Assembly: GCF_038594945.1 (NCBI RefSeq)
Contig: NZ_JBCFYD010000002.1
Span: forward strand, 1,240,001 to 1,304,000
DNA from: Fodinibius sp. Rm-B-1B1-1
GTDB lineage: Bacteria > Bacteroidota > Rhodothermia > Balneolales > Balneolaceae
Length of the DNA: 64,000 nt
Reading direction: 5' to 3'
The position numbers and the translations under genes are program-made. Numbering within the stretch: position 1 is the stretch's first letter; every line of letters begins with the position of its first letter. Shown here in pieces: positions 55,074 to 64,000 of the stretch. The notes under the pieces are model-generated. The model had not been told where the DNA came from, ran no database searches, and saw only the letters and a program-made list of their open reading frames with translations.

Positions 55074-56129
55074 ATGAAATCTTTTACAGGTTGGGTTGTT
55101 TTAGGTTTAGCATTTAGCCTCACCATTTTTACGGTTTCTTGTGGTTCTGAGTCACAATCAAAAAATGTTTCTGACAAAGATTCTACTGCTGCTATTCCGG
55201 TAGAAGTTGCTAAAGCCTCAAACGGGGATATTTCTGCTTACTATTCAAGTACAGCAACCCTGGAAGCACAAGATGAAGCCATGGTGGTATCCAAAGTTCG
55301 AGGCATTGTAAAGAAACTTCACGTTGAGGAAGGCGACTTTGTGGATACCAATGAGATATTAGCCGAGTTGGAAGATGAGCAGCTGGAACTGGAAGCACAA
55401 CGGGCGAAAGCTACTATGGATAGATTGTTAAATGAACTGAATAGGAAGGAAGAACTATTTAACAAGAATTTAATTAGTGCCCAAGAATTTGAAAATGCAA
55501 AATATGAGTATGAAGCACAGAAATCGGAATATGAGCTGGCACAGCTAAAAATAAAGAATTCAAAAATTCGTGCTCCCATCAGTGGGGTTATTTCTGATCG
55601 ACTTATTAAAGCCGGTAACATGATTAATACGGATCAGGAGGTGTTCGAAATCACAGACTTCGATCCTATTCTTGCCATCCTTAAAGTACCTGAACACGAA
55701 ATGTCCAAAATCAAGAAGGGTCAACAAGCATTAATCCAGGTAGACGCCATCAAAAACAAAACGTTTGAAGGGCAAGTACTTCGAGTAAGTCCCGTTGTCG
55801 ATCCCCAAACAGGAACATTTGAGGTAACAGTTTCTGTAAAAGATGAAACCAAACAACTCAAACCCGGGATGTTTGGTCGCGTTCAAATCGTCTATGATAC
55901 TCGTCAGAATGCTTTGACTATTCCAAAGAATGCTGTGATCAGTGAAGATGGAATAAATAGTGTGTACGTCATCAAGAATAATCTTGCTTATCGAAAAAAT
56001 ATTCGAACTGGCTACGCAAATGGTAATAATATTGAAATAATCGAAGGGCTGGCTCCGTCTGATACGGTGGTCACCATTGGTCAAAGCAGCCTGCAAGACA
56101 GTGCAATGGTTGAAATCATATCCTTATAA
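55074..56129 (+). CDS. RND efflux membrane-fusion lipoprotein
   Basis: This protein of about 351 aa is a periplasmic adaptor of the HlyD/AcrA type. I prefer the ATG at 55074 over the in-frame GTG at 55062; it gives a signal with lipobox TVSC, Cys23. The order is beta barrel and lipoyl half (VRGIVKKLHVEEGDFVD), helical hairpin (residues 95-145, QRAKATMDRLLNELNRKEEL), second lipoyl half (KIRAPISGVISDRLIKAGNMI), then the barrel and membrane-proximal domain. It links the RND pumps encoded downstream to an outer-membrane channel that is not encoded nearby. Confidence 0.93.
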   Translation: MKSFTGWVVLGLAFSLTIFTVSCGSESQSKNVSDKDSTAAIPVEVAKASNGDISAYYSSTATLEAQDEAMVVSKVRGIVKKLHVEEGDFVDTNEILAELEDEQLELEAQRAKATMDRLLNELNRKEELFNKNLISAQEFENAKYEYEAQKSEYELAQLKIKNSKIRAPISGVISDRLIKAGNMINTDQEVFEITDFDPILAILKVPEHEMSKIKKGQQALIQVDAIKNKTFEGQVLRVSPVVDPQTGTFEVTVSVKDETKQLKPGMFGRVQIVYDTRQNALTIPKNAVISEDGINSVYVIKNNLAYRKNIRTGYANGNNIEIIEGLAPSDTVVTIGQSSLQDSAMVEIISL

Positions 56130-56163
56130 CACATAAGCATATTTTATCTAACGGGGATCTACT

Positions 56164-59100
56164 ATGAAATTAATTGACTTCTCCATTCGCCGAAAGGTAA
56201 CCATCGCCATGTTTACGATTGGCATCATTCTCTTTGGGATGGTTTCACTGAGTCGACTAAACATCAATTTACTGCCAGAGCTCAGCTATCCAACCCTAAC
56301 CGTGCGTACGGATTTTGAGGGCGCTGCTCCCGCTGAGGTTGAAAACCTGGTAAGCAAACCCATTGAAGAAGCGTTGGGAGTGGTTAAGAATGTACAGGAG
56401 GTTCGCTCTATCTCTCGTTCTGGTCAATCGGATGTTACCTTAGAATTTGCCTGGGGTACCGACATGGATTTTGCCAGTATTGATGTGCGCGAAAAGTTAG
56501 ATGCCCTGCAGCTACCCCTTGAAGTAGGCCGGCCCGTAATCCTACGTTTCGATCCCAGCCTCGACCCTATTATGCGATACGCTTTTTATCTCAAGGATGA
56601 TAGGCAACAATCATCGGATGTCGACTTTGCCAGCTTACAAGATGAACAAGATATTAGCCAAGTTAATACGTTGAAAAAGCTGCGTAGATATGCCGATGAG
56701 CAACTGAAAAAAGATTTACAATCGGCATTGGGGGTAGCTTCAATTAAGATTAGCGGCGGGCTGGAGGAAGAAATCCAGGTTAATATTAATCAGGATCGGT
56801 TATCACATCTTGGTGTTCCCATTGAACGTATTAACCAAGTATTGGGAGCCGAAAATGTAAATCTCTCGGGCGGACGTCTCGAAGAAGGTTCACAACAATA
56901 CCTGGTTCGGACACTCAATCAGTTTAAATCAGTTGATGATATCCGAAATGTGGTAGTAAGCAGCCAAGGTGGGAACCCTGTATACTTAAAAGATTTGGCG
57001 GAAATCACGCAGGGATATAAAGAGCGAGAAGCCATCACACGCCTAAATGGTCAAGAGGCCGTAGAAATAGCGATCTACAAAGAAGGTGATGCCAACACGG
57101 TAAATGTAGCGAACAACGTTGAGGCACAGATGAACAACTTATCGGAGCGTTTGCCTGAAGGCATGGCTATGCAAAAAGTATTTGATCAGTCAACTTTTAT
57201 TTCTTCTGCGGTTGATGAAGTGGTAGATGCGGGTATTATCGGAGGTATATTAGCAATTATCATCCTCTTCTTGTTTTTGCGCAATTTGTGGGCTACGGTT
57301 ATTATTTCACTGTCAATTCCGGTCTCCGTTATTGCCACCTTTAATTTGATGTATGGTAATGATATCACCCTCAATATTATGTCACTGGGGGGTATTGCAC
57401 TGGGCATTGGACTGCTGGTGGATAACTCCATTGTAGTGCTTGAAAATATTGCTCGGCACCGTGAAATGGGGAAAAATCCTCTTAAAGCTGCCAGTGATGG
57501 AGCGGGAGAAGTAGGTATGGCCGTGGTTGCTTCAACTCTTACGACCATTGCCGTATTCTTTCCCCTCGTTTTTGTACATGGCATTGCCGGACAGCTTTTC
57601 CGCGATCAGGCATTGACAGTTACCTTTTCCCTGCTGGCCTCCCTCGTTGTGGCTATCACATTGATTCCTATGCTTTCCTCGTTGGCAGGACGAGAAAAAT
57701 CAAAAGTAGAAAAACCGAAACTTAAAGAACCTAAAACCAAAGTAGGTAAATGGATGAGGGCAGCCCGCTTATTCATTTTTGAAACAGCCCCCAGCTATAT
57801 CATTAGCATTGGTTCGAAAGTAACTTCCGGTATTGGCAAAGGCATTATGTTTGTTCTTAATCCCGTATTGAATGGATTCGAGAACTGGTTTTCAACCCTT
57901 GAAGACAAATATCCCAATGCCCTTCGCTGGTCGCTTCGCCACCGTTTTGCTGTAATCTCATTCGCCTTCTTAAGTCTGCTGGGATCGCTGATGCTTGTAC
58001 CTCAATTGGGAATGGAACTTATCCCCTCCCTGTCTCAAGGTGAATTCAATGTGGAATTTAATTTGCCTCCGGGAACACCCATTGAGCAAACTGATAAAGC
58101 GATGCAGTATGTTCAACAAGCTGCTAACGATGTGAACCAAATTAACACAACCTTTGCCGTTGCGGGTACCGGTAACCAGATGGATGCTAACCCCAATCAA
58201 GGAGGTGAAAACTGGGGTGAACTCAACGTTTCGTTGGTATCGGGCGCCGATCGGGCACTTGAGGAACAAACGATGAATGAATTGCGCACAGATTTACAGC
58301 GCATTCCGGGTTTACAATATAAATTTTCCCGCCCGGCACTGTTTACGTTTAAAACACCTATCGAGGTGGAAGTTGCTGGGTATGATCTCGAAAACTTGAA
58401 AAAAGTGAGCGATGAGGTTCTCCAAAAGATGTCGTCCAATGATCGTTTTGCCGATGTAAAATCTACCATGGAACAAGGCAATCCCGAAATCCAAATTACA
58501 TTTGATCGTCCCAAGGCGGCTTCTCTTGGGTTACAAGTCCATGAGGTAGCTGATTTGATTGTCAATAAAGTTCGTGGAGATGTAGCGACGCGCTATTCGT
58601 GGAGAGACCAAAAGATTGATGTATTGGTACGTTCTCAGGAGCAAGATCGCTCGTCGGTCGAGGATATCCAGAATATTATCATTAACCCCAACAGTGAAGC
58701 ACCTATTCCGTTATCCAGTATTGCTAACATCGAAGTGGCTACTGGCCCGAGTGAAATACGTCGCGTTGCCCAACAACGCGTTGCTATTGTGTCAGCTAAT
58801 CTAAATTATGGTGATTTGGCCACAGCCGCTGAAGAGATTGAACAACTTATTAGCCAAACAGCTATCCCGACTGGCACTCAAGCACAAATTACTGGCCAAA
58901 ATGAGGAGATGGCGGATTCTTTCCAATCACTCCTATTCGCCCTGTCACTGGCCGTCTTTTTGGTCTACTTGGTGATGGCCTCACAGTTTGAATCGCTGCT
59001 CCACCCATTCATCATCTTATTTACCATCCCACTGGCCTTGGTAGGTGCCATACTTGGCTTATGGATTACGGGTTCAACCATTAGCGTTGTAGTATTTATT

Positions 59101-59448
59101 GGGTTAATTCTCCTGGCTGGTATTGTGGTGAATAATGCCATCGTGCTCATCGACCTTATCAACCAGTATCGTGAGCGTGGAATGAGCAAGATTAAAGCGA
59201 TATTAGAAGGTGGAAAATCGCGTTTGCGCCCCATCGTTATGACAACGCTTACCACAGCACTCGGCCTGTTGCCACTTGCTATAGGATTTGGTGACGGAGC
59301 CGAATTGCGGGCTCCAATGGCTATCACTGTAATTGCCGGACTTATTGTCTCAACCCTGCTCACTTTGATCGTAATACCGACAATGTATGCCATCATGGAC
59401 CGCAAGGTGTACAAACGGAAACCGGCACTTGATCAATCTAACAGTTAA
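56164..59448 (+). CDS. RND (HAE-type) efflux permease 1
   Basis: This 1094-aa inner-membrane proton antiporter of the AcrB family has twelve membrane helices and two large periplasmic loops. Helix 4 has GIGLLVDNSIVVLENIARH with the proton-relay Asp; helices 10-12 have VVFIGLILLAGIVVNNAIVLIDLINQYR and MTTLTTALGLLPLAIGFG. Residues 510-575 hold a longer linker with KSKVEKPKLKEPKTKVGK. It lies 34 nt after the adaptor and 18 nt before a second permease, so the two permeases may form a heteromeric pump as MdtBC does. Confidence 0.95.
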   Translation: MKLIDFSIRRKVTIAMFTIGIILFGMVSLSRLNINLLPELSYPTLTVRTDFEGAAPAEVENLVSKPIEEALGVVKNVQEVRSISRSGQSDVTLEFAWGTDMDFASIDVREKLDALQLPLEVGRPVILRFDPSLDPIMRYAFYLKDDRQQSSDVDFASLQDEQDISQVNTLKKLRRYADEQLKKDLQSALGVASIKISGGLEEEIQVNINQDRLSHLGVPIERINQVLGAENVNLSGGRLEEGSQQYLVRTLNQFKSVDDIRNVVVSSQGGNPVYLKDLAEITQGYKEREAITRLNGQEAVEIAIYKEGDANTVNVANNVEAQMNNLSERLPEGMAMQKVFDQSTFISSAVDEVVDAGIIGGILAIIILFLFLRNLWATVIISLSIPVSVIATFNLMYGNDITLNIMSLGGIALGIGLLVDNSIVVLENIARHREMGKNPLKAASDGAGEVGMAVVASTLTTIAVFFPLVFVHGIAGQLFRDQALTVTFSLLASLVVAITLIPMLSSLAGREKSKVEKPKLKEPKTKVGKWMRAARLFIFETAPSYIISIGSKVTSGIGKGIMFVLNPVLNGFENWFSTLEDKYPNALRWSLRHRFAVISFAFLSLLGSLMLVPQLGMELIPSLSQGEFNVEFNLPPGTPIEQTDKAMQYVQQAANDVNQINTTFAVAGTGNQMDANPNQGGENWGELNVSLVSGADRALEEQTMNELRTDLQRIPGLQYKFSRPALFTFKTPIEVEVAGYDLENLKKVSDEVLQKMSSNDRFADVKSTMEQGNPEIQITFDRPKAASLGLQVHEVADLIVNKVRGDVATRYSWRDQKIDVLVRSQEQDRSSVEDIQNIIINPNSEAPIPLSSIANIEVATGPSEIRRVAQQRVAIVSANLNYGDLATAAEEIEQLISQTAIPTGTQAQITGQNEEMADSFQSLLFALSLAVFLVYLVMASQFESLLHPFIILFTIPLALVGAILGLWITGSTISVVVFIGLILLAGIVVNNAIVLIDLINQYRERGMSKIKAILEGGKSRLRPIVMTTLTTALGLLPLAIGFGDGAELRAPMAITVIAGLIVSTLLTLIVIPTMYAIMDRKVYKRKPALDQSNS

Positions 59449-59466
59449 AACGGAGGGCCTACAGCT

Positions 59467-62400
59467 ATGAAATTTACAGATCTTTCGTTACGCCGACCGG
59501 TTACCACGATAATGGTATTTATAAGTTTTGTAATAATCGGCACTATCGCCAGTAGAATGGTACCACTGGAGTATTTTCCAGACATCTCATTCCCGGGCGC
59601 CTACGTTACCCTACCTTATCAAAATTCTACTCCCGAAGAAGTAGAACGAAATATCACGCGTCCCGTAGAAGAGGCTATTGCCACTATTAGTGGTATCGAA
59701 CGTATCAGTTCCAACTCGAGCGAAAATCAAGCAGGGATTTTTGTACAGTTTAAGATGGGATCCGATATCAGCCTCAAAGCGATGGAGCTAAAAGAAAAAA
59801 TTGACGGGATTCGGGATCAACTTCCCGATGATATGGAGCGCTTTTATATCAATAAGTTTTCTGCGCAAGACAATCCCATGATGAATCTGCGCATTTCGAG
59901 TAATCGGGATCTTTCTAATGCTTATGACCTTTTAGATCGCAACCTCAAACAGCGTATTGAACGTATTCAAGGCGTTGCCAAAGTGGATCTATATGGGGTA
60001 GAAAAAAAGCAGATTCGTATTGAGCTCATCCCGGAACGGCTCAGAGCTTATAATGTTAATTTAAATGAACTTGCAAATCAGCTTCGTGAAACTAATTTTT
60101 CGGTAACAGCCGGTAAAGTAGAAGACGCTGGCAAACGCTACCTGGTTCGTCCTACCGGTGAACTTACTACCCCCGGTGAATTTGCAAATTTAATTATCGG
60201 TGAAGATAACCTCAGGCTGAGTGATATTGCTACCATTGGGTATGGAAGTCCCGAACGCGACTATGGGCGTCATCTTGATCAAAAATATGCCATTGGACTG
60301 GATGTCTTTAAAGAGTCGGGCGCCAATACCGTAGAAGTTGGCGATCGGGTATTAGCTGAAATTGATGAGATTAATAAGCTGCCCGAAATGCAGGGGATCA
60401 ATATCTTTGAGATGCACAACCAAGCCACCGGCATCATCAGCTCCCTTACAGAACTGTTTAAAGCCGGCCTATTGGGTGCCCTTTTTTCTATCATTATCCT
60501 TTACCTGTTTTTGCGCCGCTTTAGTACCACCATGATTGTTGCCCTGGCCGTCCCCTTCTCCCTAATCGTAACACTCGGCTTTCTTTACTTCCTGGATCTT
60601 TCGCTCAACATCCTTTCCATGATGGGACTTATGCTGGCCGTGGGTATGCTTGTAGATAATGCCGTAGTAGTCACCGAAAACATCCATCGCAATCAAAACT
60701 TGATGGATGATAAAATCGAAGCCGTAAAACGTGGTGTAAAACAAGTTGGTATGGCGGTTACGGCCGGTACGCTGACGACCATCATTGTATTTCTGCCAAA
60801 TATCATCAGTGAAGACTCGATGATTGCTATTCAGCTTTACCACGTGGCCATAACTATTATCCTGGCTTTGAGTGCTTCCCTGTTGATATCACTTACCGTT
60901 ATTCCCCTATTAACATCTAAAATTGCAGCCCCTGAAAAAACGGATAAATCAAACTGGATTGAATCTTTACAAGATAAATACGGGAATATGTTACGATGGC
61001 TGCTACAGCGCAGATATGTTTCGTCAGCTGTTATACTGGGAACACTCCTCAGTGTTGCTATTCCAATGAATCTTGTCAATACTGACATGTTCCCCTCCAC
61101 TGAATCGCGGGAACTTCGTCTGCACTACAATCTCAATGATACCTATACCCTTGAAACAGTTGAGGAATCTGTAACCCGTATTGAAGATTTTCTCTACGCT
61201 CACAAGGAGCAACTCGAGATTGATGCTGTATATTCCTATTTCGAGACAGGTAATGCAACCTCCACCATTTTGTTAACGGATGATGACAATGCCGAAAGAG
61301 ATGTCACCGTTATCAAAAAAGAAATACAAGAAGGACTGCCAAAAATCGCGATCGGAAAACCTTCTTTTGAATATCGTGATCGTACAGGTGGTGAGCAGCT
61401 CCGCATATTTGTCATTGGCGAATCTACTGATGTATTGGCCGATCTTGCTCAAGAAGTTGAACGACGACTTCAAGACGTTCCGGGATTAGCTGATGTTCGT
61501 TCGGAGGCTGAGACCGGCACTGAAGAAGTACAAGTTCGCGTGAATCGTGAACGTGCCCGCAATATGGATGTATCTACGCAACAGGTTGCAAGTCTGGTAT
61601 CCAACTCAATGCGCGGTATGAATTTACGCCGGGTTCGCGGTGAGCATGGCGAAACAGACGTAGTACTTGCGATTCAGAAATCTGATCGACAAACGATTAC
61701 CGATTTAATGAGTTTGCCAGTTAATGTGGGCAATGGAGAATCCGTACAATTAGCTTCATTGGCCGACTACCAGATGGATCGCGGACCTCGGACTATTCAG
61801 CGAGAAGATCGTCAAACTTCGCTGGGTATAACGATTAATCTCGACGATATTACCATGGAGGAGGCCCAAGAACGTATCTTCCCAGTCCTTGACCAAATAA
61901 ATTACCCGTCAGGCTATGGCTGGAGTAAAGGACGTACCTTCCAGCAAGACCAAGAAGCTATGGATGAAATGCTGGTCAATATTCTTTTGGCCATGTTTTT
62001 GATTTACTTAGTGATGGCTTCCCTGTTTGAGTCAGTACTGTTCCCATCCAGTATTATCACGTCCATCTTTTTTGGAATTATCGGAGTATTTTGGTTCTTC
62101 GCCATTACTGGTACTACCTTCTCATTTATGGCTATGATTGGTATCCTTATTCTGATGGGAATTGTTGTTAATAATGGTATTGTGCTCATTGATCATATCC
62201 ACCAAATGCGAGAAACCGGGCTTACCCGATTTGAAGCAATCATCAAAGGATGTAAAGATCGTATGCGCCCTATTTTGATGACCGCCGGAACGACCGTACT
62301 TGGTCTGCTCCCCCTTTGCTTTGGCACTACCCAAATTGGCGGTGATGGTCCCCCCTATTTCCCCATGGCTCGGGCCATTGTTGGCGGACTCACCTTTTCT

Positions 62401-62499
62401 ACCATGGTGACACTAATCATTCTACCTGCGATTTATCTTATCCTGGATGATATTAAACTCTGGGGAAGTCGGGTGTGGCATCGTGGAAAAGGAAGTTAG
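59467..62499 (+). CDS. RND (HAE-type) efflux permease 2
   Basis: This 1010-aa paralogue of the preceding permease has the same plan. Helix 4 has GLMLAVGMLVDNAVVVTENIHR; the C-terminal half has IGILILMGIVVNNGIVLIDHIHQMR and MTAGTTVLGLLPLCFG. It lacks the long central linker of permease 1. Sharing one adaptor gene suggests the two permeases are assembled together. The cargo is unknown. Confidence 0.95.
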   Translation: MKFTDLSLRRPVTTIMVFISFVIIGTIASRMVPLEYFPDISFPGAYVTLPYQNSTPEEVERNITRPVEEAIATISGIERISSNSSENQAGIFVQFKMGSDISLKAMELKEKIDGIRDQLPDDMERFYINKFSAQDNPMMNLRISSNRDLSNAYDLLDRNLKQRIERIQGVAKVDLYGVEKKQIRIELIPERLRAYNVNLNELANQLRETNFSVTAGKVEDAGKRYLVRPTGELTTPGEFANLIIGEDNLRLSDIATIGYGSPERDYGRHLDQKYAIGLDVFKESGANTVEVGDRVLAEIDEINKLPEMQGINIFEMHNQATGIISSLTELFKAGLLGALFSIIILYLFLRRFSTTMIVALAVPFSLIVTLGFLYFLDLSLNILSMMGLMLAVGMLVDNAVVVTENIHRNQNLMDDKIEAVKRGVKQVGMAVTAGTLTTIIVFLPNIISEDSMIAIQLYHVAITIILALSASLLISLTVIPLLTSKIAAPEKTDKSNWIESLQDKYGNMLRWLLQRRYVSSAVILGTLLSVAIPMNLVNTDMFPSTESRELRLHYNLNDTYTLETVEESVTRIEDFLYAHKEQLEIDAVYSYFETGNATSTILLTDDDNAERDVTVIKKEIQEGLPKIAIGKPSFEYRDRTGGEQLRIFVIGESTDVLADLAQEVERRLQDVPGLADVRSEAETGTEEVQVRVNRERARNMDVSTQQVASLVSNSMRGMNLRRVRGEHGETDVVLAIQKSDRQTITDLMSLPVNVGNGESVQLASLADYQMDRGPRTIQREDRQTSLGITINLDDITMEEAQERIFPVLDQINYPSGYGWSKGRTFQQDQEAMDEMLVNILLAMFLIYLVMASLFESVLFPSSIITSIFFGIIGVFWFFAITGTTFSFMAMIGILILMGIVVNNGIVLIDHIHQMRETGLTRFEAIIKGCKDRMRPILMTAGTTVLGLLPLCFGTTQIGGDGPPYFPMARAIVGGLTFSTMVTLIILPAIYLILDDIKLWGSRVWHRGKGS

Positions 62500-62539
62500 T
62501 TTTGTAACTATAAATAGATACTTATCTCTATCTGTACGA

Positions 62540-62573
62540 GTAGGTCGGATAAATTATCCGACCTACATTTTTG
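62540..62573 (+). terminator. Terminator after the RND genes
   Basis: GTAGGTCGGAT (62540-62550) pairs perfectly with ATCCGACCTAC (62556-62566) around a 5-nt AAATT loop, followed by ATTTTT. Confidence 0.9.
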
Positions 62574-62649
62574 ACGCCATTCATGCTTCATAAACGCGTG
62601 AGAAACATGTATTTTCTCCTTTCCAAATGCTAAATGATTACCATGAACC

Positions 62650-63378
62650 ATGTCGAACATCACTTACAAAGAAACATTTAAAGTAAGAGCTTCAGAAATC
62701 GATTTTGAACAAAAAGCTACCCTGCCAGCTATTTGCAATCTATTGCAAGAAGTAGCTGGGAATCATGCACGGGAGCTCGAGTTTGATATCACAGATCTAC
62801 AGAAAAATGAGCTTACGTGGGTCCTGCATCGCCTTACTGTTGAGATAGATCGCTTTCCAAAATGGAGAGAAACCATCACAATTAAAACATGGCCTTCGAG
62901 CGGTGACGGACTTCGCGCACACCGTGATTTTCTAATCCTTGATCGTAATCAAGAGGTCATCGGTAAGTCTCTGAGCTACTGGTTGATTTTAAATATTAAA
63001 AATCGACGTCCCGTTCGTATCCCAAAAGAAATTATGCAAATGGCTCCGAACGATACCCAACATGTTCTTCCTGTAACTGAGGTAGATTTCCCCGAAATAG
63101 AAAGTCCCAAATACAAACACAAGTATGAGGTTCGCAAAACTGATTTAGACCTTAACAAACATGTCAATAATGTTCATTATGTAGATTGGGCGTTAGCTAC
63201 TCTACCAGAAGAAACAAACGTAAGGAAGGTAGATATTTCATTTTTGGGCGAAGCTGTATTAGGCGATACCGTTGGTGCTCAATTTCAGGAATATAAAAAC
63301 GATACAGATTATACGTTCTATCATCAGTTGCGCCGTCCCTCGGACAATAACATTTTAGCTCAAGCAGTTTCTGGCTGA
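62650..63378 (+). CDS. Acyl-ACP thioesterase
   Basis: This 242-aa double hot-dog protein of the FatA/FatB-like bacterial type has VRASEIDFEQKATLPAICNLLQEVAGNHA at the start. The segments TWVLHRLTVEIDRFPKWRETITIKTWPSG and DLNKHVNNVHYVDWA carry the catalytic Asn-His region. It releases fatty acids from acyl carrier protein in the cytoplasm. It is a single gene between two terminators. Confidence 0.9.
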   Translation: MSNITYKETFKVRASEIDFEQKATLPAICNLLQEVAGNHARELEFDITDLQKNELTWVLHRLTVEIDRFPKWRETITIKTWPSSGDGLRAHRDFLILDRNQEVIGKSLSYWLILNIKNRRPVRIPKEIMQMAPNDTQHVLPVTEVDFPEIESPKYKHKYEVRKTDLDLNKHVNNVHYVDWALATLPEETNVRKVDISFLGEAVLGDTVGAQFQEYKNDTDYTFYHQLRRPSDNNILAQAVSG

Positions 63379-63383
63379 AATAA

Positions 63384-63414
63384 AAAAGCCCCGCATTCAA
63401 CATGCAGGGCTCAA
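63384..63414 (-). terminator. Terminator of the aldo/keto reductase gene
   Basis: On the minus strand AGCCCTGCAT pairs with ATGCGGGGCT (63411-63402 with 63396-63387, one mismatch) and is followed by TTTTTTA. The best T run is on the minus strand, so it mainly serves the leftward gene. It may also stop the thioesterase transcript. Confidence 0.85.
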
Positions 63415-63439
63415 AATAATTCTATTCTCAGATTTTAGC

Positions 63440-64000
63440 TTATCCCCAATTGGGAGCAAAACTCGGATTAACCAAACGCATTGATTTGTCGAGCTGATCA
63501 ATACGTTCAAAATCCTCATCTTCAAGGAAGAAATCGAACACATCAAAATTTTCGCGGAGATGCTCTTCACTCGAAGCTTTTGGAATAGCTACAACATTTT
63601 CTTGTTCAATAAGCCAGCGGAGCGCGATTTGGGCCGGTGATTTACCGTATTTTTCAGCAATTTCTTGCATATTTTCGTTTTCTACAACTTTACCCTGCGC
63701 TAAAGGACTGTATGCCGTAATCATAATATCATTTTCAATAGCATAATCCAGTAGATCAAGCTGATCTATGAAGGGATGAAACTCAACCTGATCACAGAAT
63801 ATTGGAGCACGGATCTCCTCTTTAACTTTTTGCAATAAATGAAGAGGAAAATTGCTCACCCCGATATTCATTGCCTTACCTTGATCACGCAGTACAAGCA
63901 TCGATTCAATCGTAGCACGAAGATCATACTGATCGTTAGGCCAGTGTATCATCAAAAGATCAACATAAGGCGTATCGAGCTGCCGCAACGTCTCTTCCGT
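63440..64000 (-). CDS. Aldo/keto reductase (5' end off the window)
   Basis: The visible 187 codons are the C-terminal two-thirds of an AKR: LRQLDTPYVDLLMIHWPNDQ with the substrate-pocket His, IGVSNFPLHLLQKV, FCDQVEFHPF, AYSPLAQGK, IALRWLIEQENVVAIPKASS and the Arg/Asn-containing NADPH clamp EEHLRENFDVF. The frame stays open to the right edge. The TTG at 63988 is an internal codon, because catalytic Asp and Tyr normally lie about 90 residues before this point. The substrate is unknown. Confidence 0.9.
   Translation of the reverse strand, partial: TEETLRQLDTPYVDLLMIHWPNDQYDLRATIESMLVLRDQGKAMNIGVSNFPLHLLQKVKEEIRAPIFCDQVEFHPFIDQLDLLDYAIENDIMITAYSPLAQGKVVENENMQEIAEKYGKSPAQIALRWLIEQENVVAIPKASSEEHLRENFDVFDFFLEDEDFERIDQLDKSMRLVNPSFAPNWG

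Overview
The window is a compact piece of bacterial chromosome, most likely from the Balneolota/Rhodothermota side of the Bacteroidota-related (FCB) lineage. The evidence is an ATP synthase operon with a signal-peptide-bearing AtpB and no beta or epsilon genes, a bactofilin/M23 pair, futalosine-independent menaquinone genes, TonB-dependent uptake, few Shine-Dalgarno sequences, and several TTG and GTG starts. The genus is an inference. Almost all genes look chromosomal and housekeeping. Only the left end carries signs of an integrated element.

Left end (1-2405): a LexA-type repressor gene running off the edge, with an 11-bp-arm palindrome just before its start codon. A small unknown ORF follows, then a tyrosine recombinase, an 11-bp tandem repeat, and the orphan 5' half of a tRNA-Leu(CAA) gene. 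This looks like one boundary of an integrated element. From 2493 to 6564 lie two stand-alone receiver proteins, a DUF5343-like/TPR protein with a long acidic linker, and a class V aminotransferase-like enzyme.

6571-14050 is a leftward gene string: an AtuA/DUF1446-like protein, a renalase-like FAD oxidoreductase, and two ABC exporter half-transporters flanking an RNase Z-like protein. The ABC motifs are asymmetric in the way expected of a heterodimer. TrkA and TrkH (K+ uptake) are transcribed rightward from 14231. 17194-27374 is an envelope region: an MMPL/RND exporter, a DUF3047 protein, two glycosyltransferases, an HTTM-like membrane protein with a small partner, a multi-pass membrane protein, and a TolC-MlaC pair.

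27474-35857 reads leftward: a cysteine synthase-like enzyme, DUF3467, M23 peptidase, bactofilin, then atpZ-(atpI-like)-atpB-E-F-H-A-G and a tRNA-Ser 17 nt behind atpG. 36054-41931 holds a DUF4290-like protein, a GNAT acetyltransferase, and the overlapping menF-menD-menH genes followed by menB.

42153-53015 is a vitamin B12 locus. A B12-dependent (class II) ribonucleotide reductase sits beside a BtuB-like TonB receptor with a BtuG-like beta-propeller lipoprotein, and a BtuF-BtuC-BtuD importer. Both transport units have their own cobalamin riboswitch. A DnaA-box cluster lies between the propeller gene and the reductase. Together these genes bring cobalamin across both membranes and supply a major consumer. 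The right end has an amidase, an RND adaptor with two tandem RND permeases, an acyl-ACP thioesterase and a truncated aldo/keto reductase.

I found no CRISPR array, no transposase and no defence or secretion island. The most noteworthy points are the BtuB/BtuG-like B12 locus, the DnaA boxes upstream of the reductase, the split heterodimeric ABC exporter around a metal-site-variant RNase Z, and the tRNA-Leu fragment beside the integrase.
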